Source: Schistocerca nitens
Lineage: Eukaryota; Arthropoda; Insecta; Orthoptera; Acrididae
Length of the DNA stretch: 64,000 nt
Reading direction: 5' to 3'
Assembly: GCF_023898315.1 (NCBI RefSeq)
Contig: NC_064621.1
Span: forward strand, 124,843,521 to 124,907,520
Position 1 is the stretch's first letter, and every line of letters starts with the position of its first letter. A program made the translations under genes and the position numbers. The notes under the pieces are model-generated. The model did not search any database, was not told the origin of the DNA, and was given only the letters and a program-made list of their open reading frames with translations. Shown here one piece after another: positions 1-10,309 of the stretch.

Positions 1-535
1 TTTGTCTGGCTTTGAAGACATACATGTTCTGAAATGGTATTTGCCACGGAAACCTAGTAGCTGATCGTCTACTGGACAGTATTGGGAAAGAGTGTGTAGG
101 GATTTGCAGTTGTCAATAAATTTAGTTCAATGTCCCGAATGGGTGCAAATTTGTTCTTCTTTTTTCTATGCATGTTTCTTCCTTTGTCATCAAATCTTAG
201 ACGACTAGCCAAAAAACTTCTTTGTGACATTGTAGTGCGAAACTGGGAGTGTCAAATTTAGGAGACCAAATTTCTTCTAAATTTGCGTGAGCTGTCTTGT
301 TTACTCCGCAGACAAGAGACCAATGACGGCTCTTATTTCTACAATATTTGTAGTACTATGGTAACACGGCAGGTTTCCAATTGAAGAACATTCGCGAGTA
401 ATTTTTTCGTTCGTGCAACTGACAATCATGTCCAGCATTTCAACTCCCAATAATAATTCCCATGCTTCAATTGGACTAGAAATAGACCATGCTTCTCTTT
501 CCAGTGACGGGTGGGGAGAAACTAAACATTTAGAT
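1..535 (-). pseudogene. piggyBac-like transposase, N-terminal half, broken
   Basis: Reading the minus strand gives blocks typical of piggyBac-family transposases: IEAWELLLGVEML, then EIRAVIGLL, then RLRFDDKGRNMHRKKK followed by KFAPIRDIE, then PVDDQLLGFRGKYHF at about 20-75. The last block is the VDEQ..PFRG-type region around the first catalytic aspartate. The blocks lie in more than one frame, with stops near 200-330 and a frameshift near 120, so this copy is dead. The C-terminal half lies left of the window. It is not the same subfamily as the piggyBac-like gene at 44219. Order and spacing of the blocks make the family call fairly secure; the exact N-terminus is not visible. Confidence 0.8.
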
Positions 536-1504
536 CTAGTTCTTTATCTCTTAGGTGGTATAGTTGAAGGCCTCTTATAGCCATTCCTACCTGGAGGATA
601 CTTGAGATGGAACTATCATGACAATCACCATCATCTTCTCCATTCTGTTCCATACCTCATGGTTTCTGTGTTTCGACGAAGTAAGAACTATTAGAATGAG
701 TCCAACCCGTTTATAAGCTCATTATATAGCTCATCATTTGTTCCCGATCATTTACTCATTTTAACTGAAAAATGAAGTAAAATATCTAAGCCTACATTGA
801 ATGGAAACAAAATTTACATACAATGTATGTTATAATATTGTATACTTACCAAATTATAAACTTTCATGTCTGCACAAATTAGCAATATGGACTTCATGCT
901 GGGTTTCATCACTACAACACATTTTAAATTAAAAAGTATGATTTGCTATAAAATTTTTAGCCATAAACTGGGAGGTAACAGCAAACAATTTAATACATAT
1001 ATAATACACAAACTGTGTAAATACTTCAGTGTTGTATTATTTACTTAATCTCACATTTTTAGTCTGCCTTAATGAGCTACCCGGAACTCAAACTGGAAAT
1101 ACCAAGACCCCCAAGGACGTTGAACAAATTTTACCACTTGTCACTACGGCAACAAGAATACAAATGTTTGACTAAACATCGCATACTTGTAGGCATTATT
1201 ACCAACATAGTGTACACTAAGCCTGAAAAAATTATAACCAATATACTCTTTGTAATACATAAGAAATAGACCAGGGTTCCTAGGATCCCAGTCAGAGGTG
1301 CGACGGTTAAAGAGCACTTGACTGGCTCAGATCATTACAAGCACCAGTATGTTAGTACAGGTATCTCATGAGTGCTAAAGAAATGAAGCAAATCCGAACA
1401 TCAAGAGGGAGAGCTTCAGTCAGATATCGAGGATCACTCCACGGATAAAATTTTTATCGACTATGGGGGACCACTACAACGTACTAATGAGGGTAATCGC
1501 TATA
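536..1504. other. no identifiable gene
   Basis: AT-rich sequence holding only short ORFs (the longest about 65 codons) without recognisable motifs. It could include the 5' part of the piggyBac copy on its left, but I see no terminal repeat. Confidence 0.5.
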
Positions 1505-2818
1505 CAGGGCGTTTAAAAAAAGAATGTACGCATTTCAAAGTATTATTTTGTCCAAACTATGGATCGCTGCGCCTCGACTCGGCTATTGCAGAAACGAATA
1601 CATAGTCTAGTTTATAATAATAGCCGCTAGATGTCCGTTGTCTTCTGTTTTGCTGGTAACCGTTATATGTATAAAATGGTTACTCCGCAGCAGAAATTAT
1701 TTTGTGTTCTCGACTTTGCGAAGTGCAATTCCGTGATCACAGTGCAAAGACGTTTCAGGTTGAGGTACCAAATTGATCCTCCGAATGGGTCGAACATTCG
1801 CAGGTGGTATCGACAGTTTATAGATACAGGATGTGTATGTACAGAAAAGAGTTCTGGCAACCCTCGTGTTCCTGAAGAAAATGTTGCACGAATTCAAACT
1901 GCTTTCCAGGGTAGTCCTTCAAAATCAACTCGTCGTCCAAGTCGGGAGTTACAACTGCCTACAACAACAATTTGGCGTGATTTGAGACGTCAGTTGGTTA
2001 TGAAGCCAAACAAGTTACAGCAGTTACAAGTTCTGCGTCCTGATGACAAACGCAAACGTGCGGCATTTTGTGACGAGATTATTAATACTATTGATAATGA
2101 TAACACTTTCGCACAACGTGTCGTGTTCAGTGATGAAGCGAATTTCCATGTTAGCGGTCAGGTAAACAAACACAGTGTCCGAATTTGGGGCCTACAGAAC
2201 CCACATGCAGCCGTTGACTGTGTACGAGTTTCTCCCAAAGTCAATGTGTTTTGTGCAATATGCCAGTCATCTGTTTACGGCCCATAGAAACACCGGTAAC
2301 GGTCGGCAGTACCTCGCTATCTTACAAAACCGGTTGTTTCCGAGGTTACACGAAGACAATTTTATTTTTCAACAAGACAGGGCACCCCCTTATTAGTAAG
2401 TGCGTGAATATCTGAATGGAACTCTACCGAACCGTTGGATTGGTCGTCAAGGAATTGGAGACTTGGCATGTCACAGCTGGTCTGTGTGGTCACCGGATTT
2501 GACACCCTCTGACTTCTTCCTGTGGGGTTTCGTTAAAGACAACGTTTGTGTACCACCATTCCCACAGAACCTGGAATAGTTGGAGAAGCGGATCTGTACT
2601 GCCATAACATCAGTGACGAAGGACATGCTTGCCCGAGTATGGGATGAATTTGGTTATCAATGTGATATTGTTCGTGTCGCTGATGGAGGACATAATGAAC
2701 TTCTGTAATCTGAACCTGACAGGTACGTAAATATGTGTGTAACGTTTCATATTCGTAAGTCTTAAAGTTTAATAAATATATGCTTTCGAAATACGTATAT
2801 TCTTTTTGAAACACACGG
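1505..2818 (+). mobile_element. Tc1/mariner-superfamily element with imperfect terminal inverted repeats
   Basis: The ends are imperfect inverted repeats of about 38 bp: the left end starts cagggcgtttaaaaaaagaa, and the right end read in reverse starts ccgtgtgtttcaaaaagaat. Both ends abut TA dinucleotides (1503-1504 and 2819-2820), the expected target duplication of this superfamily. The element is 1314 bp and carries one broken transposase gene on the plus strand. Confidence 0.8.
1676..2708 (+). pseudogene. Tc1/mariner-type transposase, frameshifted
   Basis: The reading frame starts best at the ATG of 1676 (MVTPQQK), just inside the left end; an upstream ATG at 1631 is in frame. The N-terminal part has a helix-turn-helix-like stretch and the RRWYRQF motif. 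The first catalytic aspartate lies in VVFSDEANFHVSG. The frame breaks near 2270-2290 and continues in another frame with FIFQQDRAPPY, the second aspartate, followed by two stops at about 2393-2398. WSPDLTPSDFFLWGF supplies the third acidic region, and an in-frame stop occurs near 2578. The motifs resemble the insect group ending SPDLTPxDFFLWG, with a longer D-D spacing than classical mariner. Non-functional. Confidence 0.82.
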
Positions 2819-4199
2819 TATTTTAATTGCAGTCGACGCCTTCTCAAGAACTGCATGTTTACTCTCCAGTAAGTGCACCAATACGGAAGTCCCCATGAAG
2901 TTTTGAGTGGTAGACAATCCACGCTACGACTTCAAGTTAGCAAAGTGCTTAAAACAACTCGAAGAGATCCTCAGTTGCTGATATTTGGTATTTTTTGGTT
3001 TTTGAGGTTGATTTCGAAACAGAAATACCTATGGATGAAATGATTTAGGTTTCATTTGGAACTGTTTATTTATTTCTTCAAACTCATTTCATCCAAATTC
3101 GTTGCCCGGCAAATGCTTACTCTTCTCATATTATTCCTCTGTGATTTAAAGATTGTGATCTCTAGTTTCTTTCCATCTTCAGCCTTCTAGCTGTACCGTA
3201 TTTATGTCACCTTCAAACTTTAAGCTATTTAACAGCAGGTGAGCAATTGTCTCAGGCGAAAAAAGTTGATGTGCACTGTAACTGGAAAGAACTGCTACGC
3301 CTATTTCATAGACTCTAGCAAGGAATGAAATTATGATTATCTTTCCATTTAGTTACATTCGGCCACAAGAGCCGTAATATTTACATCAGCAGACTGTCGT
3401 AACATTTTAAACTTGGTAAGTCACGTATGAATATTGTGATAGTCTAGGGGAGGGGGGGGGCAGGTAATTAGTGTGAAACAATCGAGAAATAAACTAAGAC
3501 TAAAATGCGTAGCTGCGATATACTGAATAGAAATTCTGTGTCATACTCACGTAGGGATACATTTTCTTTACTCTGATTCCTCTCCGTGTTAAGCTGTCCG
3601 AAAATCATGAAGCTAATTCTTCAGGCACTTTTCACTGTTGATAAAACAACACGATCAGTTATATTGTAATAAGAATGAATGAGAGTACTCCTTGTGTTTG
3701 ACACATTTGGCACTTTTGGTTCCTTGGTTCAAATTCTCAACACAACTGTTTCTCCTTTCATGCTATCAGAATCTGCGATGTATCACTTATTAAATTAACT
3801 TCATGGTCTTTGGGTATCATTTTTCGCTCATTACGAAAAATTTTCTAGCACGGTTTGCTTTTGTGATTTGAAACGAAATGTTATTCATAGGGTATGATAT
3901 TTGGTTATCAACCATGCGAATATCCATAAACAGTGCAATGTTGTCTTTTCATTTGTGTTATTATGTATGCAAGAATTCATCTGGAAAATTGTTTCGAAAC
4001 ATATAATATTAAGCAGAATATTATTTAATAGCAGAGTTAATAGCGGCTGGAAACGATGAAACAGCCAGTCGCTTCCTGTGAATGTGTTTCGTAGTTCACG
4101 GTTCACTTAAGGCAGATAAATAAAAAGAAGAAGAGAAGTGCCGAAATAATTTCCCTATTCTTTACTTATGTGCTTCAAGTTTGCTGTCATCTTATCTGC
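2819..4199. other. no identifiable gene
   Basis: AT-rich spacer with only short ORFs lacking motifs, such as a 73-codon minus ORF at 3885-4106. A G-rich run occurs near 3449-3461. I see no repeat ends or RNA genes. Confidence 0.5.
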
Positions 4200-4989
4200 A
4201 TGGCTGTAAAGGATCGTGCAACCACGTCTCGATACCTGAGTCAGCAGATGGGGACGTTTGCAAAACAACAACCATCTGCTCGAATAGTTTGCAGCAGCAT
4301 GGACTATCAGCTCGGAGACCACTGCTGCGGTTACCCTTGACGCTGCATCACAGACAGGAGCGCCTGCGATGGTGTTCTCAACGACGAACTTGGGTGCACG
4401 AATGGCAAAACGTCATTTTTTCGGATGAATCCAGGTTCTGTTTACAGCATTATGATGGTCGCACCTGTGTTTGGCGACATCGTGGTAAACGCACATTGGA
4501 AGCGTGCATTCGTCATCGCCATACTGGCGTATCACCCGGCGTGATGGTATGGGGTGCCATTGGTTACACGTCTCGGTCACCTCTAGTTCGCATTGACGAC
4601 ACTTTGAACAGTGGACGTTACATTTCAGATGTGTTACGACCCGGGCTCTACCCTTCATTCGATCCCTGCGAAATCCTACATTTCAGCAGGATAATGCACG
4701 ACCGCATGTTGCAGGTCCTGTACGGGCCTTTCTGGATACAGAAAATGTTCGATTGCTGCCCAGGCCAGCACATTCTCCAGATGTCTCACCAATTGAAAAC
4801 GTCTGGTCAATGGTGGCCGAGGAACTGGCTCGTCACAATTCGCCAGTCACTACTCTTGATGAACTGTGGTATCGTGCTGAACCTGCGTGGGCAGCTGTAC
4901 CTGTACACACCATCCAAGCTCTGTTTGACTCAATGCCCAGGCGTATCAAGGCCGTTATTACGGCCAGAGGTGGTTGTTCTGGGTACTAA
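4200..4989 (+). pseudogene. Tc1-like transposase (DD34E), 5'-truncated and frameshifted
   Basis: Three successive frames give one Tc1 transposase. VKDRATTSRYLSQQMG (about 4207-4255) is the second half of the DNA-binding region. GLSARRPLLRLPLT, then VIFSDESRFCLQHYDGR with the first aspartate, and VMVWGAIGYTSRSPLV lie in a second frame (about 4300-4650). QQDNARPHVA and SPDVSPIENVW with the second D and the E lie in a third frame (about 4670-4810), ending ARGGCSGY and a stop at 4987-4989. D to E has 34 residues between, the classical Tc1 spacing. The N-terminal helix-turn-helix is missing, and two frameshifts near 4290 and 4660 make the copy dead. Confidence 0.85.
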
Positions 4990-5086
4990 TTTCTCAGGAT
5001 ATATGCACCCAAATTGCGTGAAAATTTAATCACATGTCAGTTCTACTATAATATATTTGTCCAATGAAAACCGGTTATCATCTGCT

Positions 5087-5123
5087 TTTCTTCTTGGTGT
5101 AGCAATTTTAATGGCCAGTAGTG
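5087..5123. repeat. right terminal repeat of the truncated Tc1-like copy
   Basis: The sequence cttggtgtagcaattttaat and the following ggccagtagtg, then TA at 5124-5125, has the form of a Tc1-type terminal repeat and lies about 100 bp after the transposase stop. No matching left end is present upstream of 4200, so the element is truncated on that side. Confidence 0.7.
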
Positions 5124-6721
5124 TACATTACGAGGGTAATGGCGCAAGGTGGTCTGCCCTTATCTTACCCGCTGAGCTCGCTCACACACATAAACAGACA
5201 CATGTCGCACTGTTGACGACCGACTAACTGTGTCGAAATGTTTATGCCTGGAGACTGGCTCTTGATGATACTTCAGAGGGCCTGAACACGACTGGTCTGT
5301 AGGTGCTTAGTAGTTGTAGGGACTTAGTATCGCGATGCGTAACAATTTAATAACTATAATGTCTGCAGAGCAGAGCTTATTAGAAACCCATAGCGTTATG
5401 TTTAATTAAACATAAAATAAATATGAATGTTACTTATAGTTCTAGGGTTTGCCTGATCCATACAATATTATTTTACACTTTTTAAAAAGTATATTTCATT
5501 CAAATGTGTAAAATGAGGTACTGCGCTGTAGGGAAACAAATTTTCAGTGAAAAATTTATTGGCAAAGGAAATTCACCAAACACGTGTACGGAGTTGTTTC
5601 CTATTTTCAAGAGCTAAGAAAGGGGCAGCTCAGTTCAAAGTTGTCTTATTCTTCCCCGAAAATGATTCACCTGAAAGACGCCATAAAATTGCGATTACAA
5701 ATAACAGGAATATCAAAGATTAATGTCTACAAAAGAACTCATGTCTTATAAATATAATTTGTTTTACGTGACCAATTGCTTGCGATGCCTATTTTTCAAG
5801 ACTGTTACCCAGTTGTTGAATGTATATTCCTTTTTGGTTTATGGCAATAGAGAGCGAGCATACATTTCGTTCTATTGTCTCTGCGAAGGATTGCCATTTG
5901 TGCTTCATGTGTACGAGGCTGCAAACGTCGCGAAGGTGTTACTAACCTATAATAAGGCTATTATTACAAAACACAAGTGCATTTCGCCACCCCCCCCCCC
6001 CCCCCCCCCGCTCCCCGCCTCAGCCACACCACCAAAAAACCGTTTCTTCTGCCAGGCTAGAAACCTTGTATATGTTTGAGTCAGCGTCTCGAGACTGTGT
6101 CCCTATCTGTAATTTGTTTCTTTTCCTTTTCTTCACAATCCGAGACACTTTTGGCCACCATCACGAATACACCGCTATAAGTTAGGCAAAAGATACAATT
6201 CAGCTTTTATAATGTAGTTTCGTTATAAAAGAGAGCGTAAATTACGCTACACGTCCATTACAAAGGTTACAGTGAGCCATGCATGCTGCGCTCCGCATAA
6301 ATAGAATGTGCAGTTGGCAATAGGTATCGTTACTGGTTATACTGGTTTCTTCAGTAAACAAATGTTACAAGCTTTGCTGGCCATAAACGGGGGCAACACA
6401 GTCTCTTGAAGAAATCTGGTAGCGGCGTACTTAAGTACCGCTCTCGTTCGACATGACGTGACGTGAATAAAAGCTCTGCAGTGAGAGTCTTTTAAATGCT
6501 ATGTAGTAAATTGCGGTGCTGTTAGTGAAAAAATATTAGATCTGTCTGAAGAGAAGGCTCCTTGGTGACATCTACATATGTCGTTTATAAATCTAAAAAT
6601 AAAATAATACGAAACGTAATAATGTGCTTGGAGACCATTCTGTAGCTTATAATTTACTTACAGACCTCAAGCCAATGACAAAATGGTTATCTGTTCTTAG
6701 TTCATAGATTCAGAACAATCA
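5124..6721. other. no identifiable gene; includes a 20-nt poly-C run
   Basis: AT-rich spacer. A C homopolymer at 5990-6009 lies inside an apparent 118-codon ORF (5723-6079), which has no recognisable domain and owes its proline run to the homopolymer. No repeat ends were seen. Confidence 0.5.
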
Positions 6722-7583
6722 CGAGGGGCGTTCAATAATAACTCTATACAACTCTTTTCTCGCCCACTGTCAAAAAATGAGTAATTTTTTGTGGGAGATC
6801 AAGGGATATTCCCGCTTCCCCCTCTACAGTTTCGATAGGTTTCGGCGCTATACGAAGGCTTCAAAACGACGACTGTAACGGAGAAGTGTTCGAAGCAGAG
6901 ATCTGGACTTGAGCTTCCTTTGGCGGAAAAACCAAAGCACCAGAGATATTCATAGGCTCTTGCTTGAAGAACGTCCCCAGAAACCTGGTAGTGAACAAAA
7001 GTACGGTGAGTCGTCGGGGAGGCGTCTATCTTCATCGCAATAAAGTCAGGCAAACCTGTCTGTGTTATTCCATGTTGTGGCCGGCCCAGCACAGCTGTGA
7101 ATCCTTCAATGTTGGAACGTGCGTACACTCTCATTCGAGGTATTCGACTGATCACGATCAAACACCTCGATGCTCAGCTGGCCATCTTTGTTGGTAGTAC
7201 TGACACACTCGTCCACCACGTGGTGTACTGAAATGTGAGTGGCCGCTGGGTTTCTCGCCACCTAATAGAAGACCGTAAAGAGCAACGAAAAGACCATCAG
7301 TGCGAAATAGCTTGCGCGTTACTAGGCAGATCGTCACAGATGATGGGGAGGTTAATGATACAGCAAGATATTGGCTCTGACATCGAACAGGAGAGTGGTA
7401 CCATGCGGGAATACAGGCCCCTTCAGTAAGGTGGTGTAGGCCGTCGCATTTGAAGTAAATTACATTGAAAAATAGTGTTTGGTAGCCAGAAGAATCGGGA
7501 ATAATATGATGTATTGTAATCTTGAATAAAACCAAACTGCTGTGAGAAACAAATGTGTAGAATTACTTGTTGAACACCCCTTG
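6722..7583 (+). mobile_element. mariner-like deletion derivative (core lost, both ends kept)
   Basis: The left end reads gaggggcgttcaataataac and the right end in reverse reads aaggggtgttcaacaagtaa, so both terminal repeats survive over about 30 bp. Degenerate mariner sequence between them runs from the initiator region (about 6870) through the DNA-binding domain to about 7325. It then jumps directly to the C-terminal and 3' region (acatcgaacaggagagtggt onward, about 7380-7535). The whole segment with the three catalytic aspartates is missing, which explains the 862-bp size against about 1.3 kb for full mariners. The flanking dinucleotides are CA on both sides rather than TA. Frameshifts and stops also break the remaining part. 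Non-autonomous, possibly once cross-mobilised. Confidence 0.75.
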
Positions 7584-7659
7584 CACATGACAAAAAACTG
7601 TTACTTGTGATAATGTTTCCATTCCTGCTGTAGATTTAAGATGGTGTAAGAGCTTTCTA

Positions 7660-9081
7660 CACTCCTGGAAATGGAAAAAAGAACACATTGACACCGGTGT
7701 GTCAGACCCACCATACTTGCTCCGGACACTGCGAGAGGGCTGTACAAGCAATGATCACACGCACGGCACAGCGGACACACCAGGAACCGCGGTGTTGGCC
7801 GTCGAATGGCGCTAGCTGCGCAGCATTTGTGCACCGCCGCCGTCAGTGTCAGCCAGTTTGCCGTGGCATACGGAGCTCCATCGCAGTCTTTAACACTGGT
7901 AGCATGCCGCGACAGCGTGGACGTGAACCGTATGTGCAGTTGACGGACTTTGAGCGAGGGCGTATAGTGGGCATGCGGGAGGCCGGGTGGACGTACCGCC
8001 GAATTGCTCAACACGTGGGGCGTGAGGTCTCCACAGTACATCGATGTTGTCGCCAGTGGTCGGCGGAAGGTGCACGTGCCCGTCGACCTGGGACCGGACC
8101 GCAGCGACGCACGGATGCACGCCAAGACCGTAGGATCCTACGCAGTGCCGTAGGGGACCGCACCGCCACTTCCCAGCAAATTAGGGACACTGTTGCTCCT
8201 GGGGTATCGGCGAGGACCATTCGCAACCGTCTCCATGAAGCTGGGCTACGGTCCCGCACACCGTTAGGCCGTCTTCCGCTCACGCCCCAACATCGTGCAG
8301 CCCGCCTCCAGTGGTGTCGCGACAGGCGTGAATGGAGGGACGAATGGAGACGTGTCGTCTTCAGCGATGAGAGTCGCTTCTGCCTTGGTGCCAATGATGG
8401 TCGTATGCGTGTTTGGCGCCGTGCAGGTGAGCGCCACAATCAGGACTGCATACGACCGAGGCACACAGGGCCAACACCCGGCATCATGGTGTGGGGAGCG
8501 ATCTCCTACACTGGCCGTACACCACTGGTGATCGTCGAGGGGACACTGAATAGTGCACGGTACATCCAAACCGTCATCGAACCCATCGTTCTACCATTCC
8601 TAGACCGGCAAGGGAACTTGCTGTTGCAACAGGACAATGCACGTCCGCATGTATCCCGTGCCACCCAACGTGCTCTAGAAGGTGTAAGTCAACTACCCTG
8701 GCCAGCAAGATCTCCGGATCTGTCCCCCATTGAGCATGTTTGGGACTGGATGAAGCGTCGTCTCACGCGGTCTGCACGTCCAGCACGAACGCTGGTCCAA
8801 CTGAGGCGCCAGGTGGAAATGGCATGGCAAGCCGTTCCAGAGGACTACATCCAGCATCTCTACGATCGTCTCCATGGGAGAATAGCAGCCTGCATTGCTG
8901 CGAAAGGTGGATATACACTGTACTAGTGCCGACATTGTGCATGCTCTGTTGCCTGTGTCTATGTGCCTGTGGTTCTGTCAGTGTGATCATGTGATGTATC
9001 TGACCCCAGGAATGTGTCAATAAAGTTTCCCCTTCCTGGGACAATGAATTCACGGTGTTCTTATTTCAATTTCCAGGAGTG
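7660..9081 (+). mobile_element. complete Tc1-like element, 1422 bp
   Basis: Terminal inverted repeats start cactcctggaaatggaaaaa on the left and cactcctggaaattgaaata on the reverse of the right end, about 27 bp with few mismatches. TA flanks both ends (7658-7659 and 9082-9083). The element is clearly richer in G+C than the surrounding DNA and contains one uninterrupted transposase gene. Completeness, matching ends and an open frame point to a recent insertion. Confidence 0.92.
7904..8926 (+). CDS. Tc1-like transposase, intact, 340 residues
   Basis: DNA-cutting and joining enzyme of a Tc1/mariner element, acting in the nucleus on its own terminal repeats. I chose the ATG at 7904 (MPRQRGREPY) because it sits about 245 bp inside the left end and gives the usual family length; the open frame extends upstream to 7688 without family-like sequence. 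Residues about 11-50 (LTDFERGRIVGMREAG, then YRRIAQHVG) form the first helix-turn-helix, and about 85-115 the second. Catalytic residues are D155 in VVFSDESRF, D244 in LLQQDNARPH and E277 in SPDLSPIEHVW. There are 32 residues between D244 and E277, two fewer than the 34 seen in the Tc1 copy at 4200. No stop or frameshift is visible, so activity is possible but unproven. Confidence 0.93.
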   Translation: MPRQRGREPYVQLTDFERGRIVGMREAGWTYRRIAQHVGREVSTVHRCCRQWSAEGARARRPGTGPQRRTDARQDRRILRSAVGDRTATSQQIRDTVAPGVSARTIRNRLHEAGLRSRTPLGRLPLTPQHRAARLQWCRDRREWRDEWRRVVFSDESRFCLGANDGRMRVWRRAGERHNQDCIRPRHTGPTPGIMVWGAISYTGRTPLVIVEGTLNSARYIQTVIEPIVLPFLDRQGNLLLQQDNARPHVSRATQRALEGVSQLPWPARSPDLSPIEHVWDWMKRRLTRSARPARTLVQLRRQVEMAWQAVPEDYIQHLYDRLHGRIAACIAAKGGYTLY

Positions 9082-9267
9082 TATTTTAAACTGTTATCAA
9101 GACAGACGTTATCAGGAAAATAATCATGAAGCCAATCTCCTCAAGAAGCAGGTTACGATTTGTACAAGAACTAGTCTCCACAATAAACTCTCAGCCTCCA
9201 CACCAAGATACTTCGGTTTTGTGACGGAGGAATGCACTCTGGGAATGGTGATGTTCATACACACATG

Positions 9268-10100
9268 TCATTTGATGTTGTTGTTGTTGTCCTGAGACTG
9301 CTTTGATGCAGCTCTCCATGCTGCTCTATCCTGTGCAAGCTTCTTCATCTCCCAGTACCTACTGCAACCTACATCGTTCTGAATCTGCCTGGTGTATTCA
9401 TCTCTTTGTCTCCCTCTACGATTTTTTTTACCCTCCACGCTGCCCTCCAGTACTAAATTGGTGATCCCTTGATGCCTCAGATCATGTTCTAGCAATCGAT
9501 CCCTTCTTCTAGTCAATTTGTGCCACAAACTCCTCTTCTCCCCAATCCTATTCATTAATTCATCATTAGTTATGTCATCTACCCATCTAATCTTCAGAAT
9601 TCTTCTGTAGCACCACATTTCGAAGGCTTCTATTCTCTTCTTGTCCAAACTATTTATCGTCCATGTTTCACTTCCATACATGGCTACACTCCATACAAAT
9701 ACTTTCAGAAACGACTTCCTGACACTTAAATCTATACTCGATGTTAACAAATTTCTCTTCTTCAGAAATGCTTTCCTTGCCATTGCCAGTCTACATTTTA
9801 TATCCTCTCTACTTCGACCATAGTCAGTTATTTTGCTCCCCAAATAGCAAAACTCCTTTACTACTTTAAGTGTCTCATTTCCTAATCTAATTCCCTCAGC
9901 ATCACCCGACTTAATTTGACTACATTGCATTATCTTCATTTTGCTTTTGTTGATGTTCATCTTATATCCTCCTTTCAACACCATGTCCATTCCGTTCAGC
10001 TGCTCTTCCAGGTCCTTTGCTGTCTCTGACAGAATTTCAATGTCATCGGCGAACCTCAAAGTTTTTATTTCTTGTCCATGGATTTTAATACCTACTACGA
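9268..10100 (-). pseudogene. LINE reverse transcriptase, C-terminal fragment (open frame)
   Basis: About 277 codons are open. Near the start are HGQEIKTLRFADDIEILSE, with the FADD catalytic motif of reverse transcriptase. The typical RTE/craniofacial-development-protein-2-like C-terminal block follows: EFCYLGSKITDYGRSREDIK, then GSETWTINSLDKKRIEAFEM, WCYRRILKIRW and EMKKLAQDRAAWRAASKQSQ. No stop codon lies within the element. The frame continues through the simple-repeat tail as asparagines and stops at a TGA formed by the flanking target duplication. The endonuclease and most of the RT are missing, so it cannot be active despite the open frame. Confidence 0.88.
9277..10100 (-). mobile_element. 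RTE-like LINE, 5'-truncated, with 12-bp target duplications
   Basis: The 824-bp insertion is bounded by perfect 12-bp direct repeats (atgtcatttgat) at 9265-9276 and 10101-10112, the mark of target-primed reverse transcription. It ends (minus orientation) in an ACA-type simple-repeat tail at about 9277-9290. Only the 3' part of the reverse-transcriptase ORF is present. The truncation point at 10100 lies just upstream of the RT palm motif. Confidence 0.93.
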
Positions 10101-10309
10101 ATGTCATTTGATATGAAAGTAAAGTATATAGTGCTTAAAAAAATAATAGAGGAAATGGCAGGACACACGAACTCATCTAGTTCAGGAATGAAAAAAGACG
10201 TATAACAAGTATTTTGCGGGATAGTGACACGCACATATGCAGTTGGCGGTGGTATCGTGTAACGAGGCATAAAATGGCAATGCACTGGTGAAGGTGTCAT
10301 TTATACTCA

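Noticed and set aside
5723..6079. 118-codon plus ORF with a proline run
   Set aside because: The proline run comes from the 20-nt C homopolymer, and no domain, start context or repeat association supports a gene.
7601..8439. Long minus-strand ORFs (174 and 143 codons) opposite the Tc1 transposase
   Set aside because: They are shadows of the G+C-rich sense gene; motifs are found only on the plus strand.
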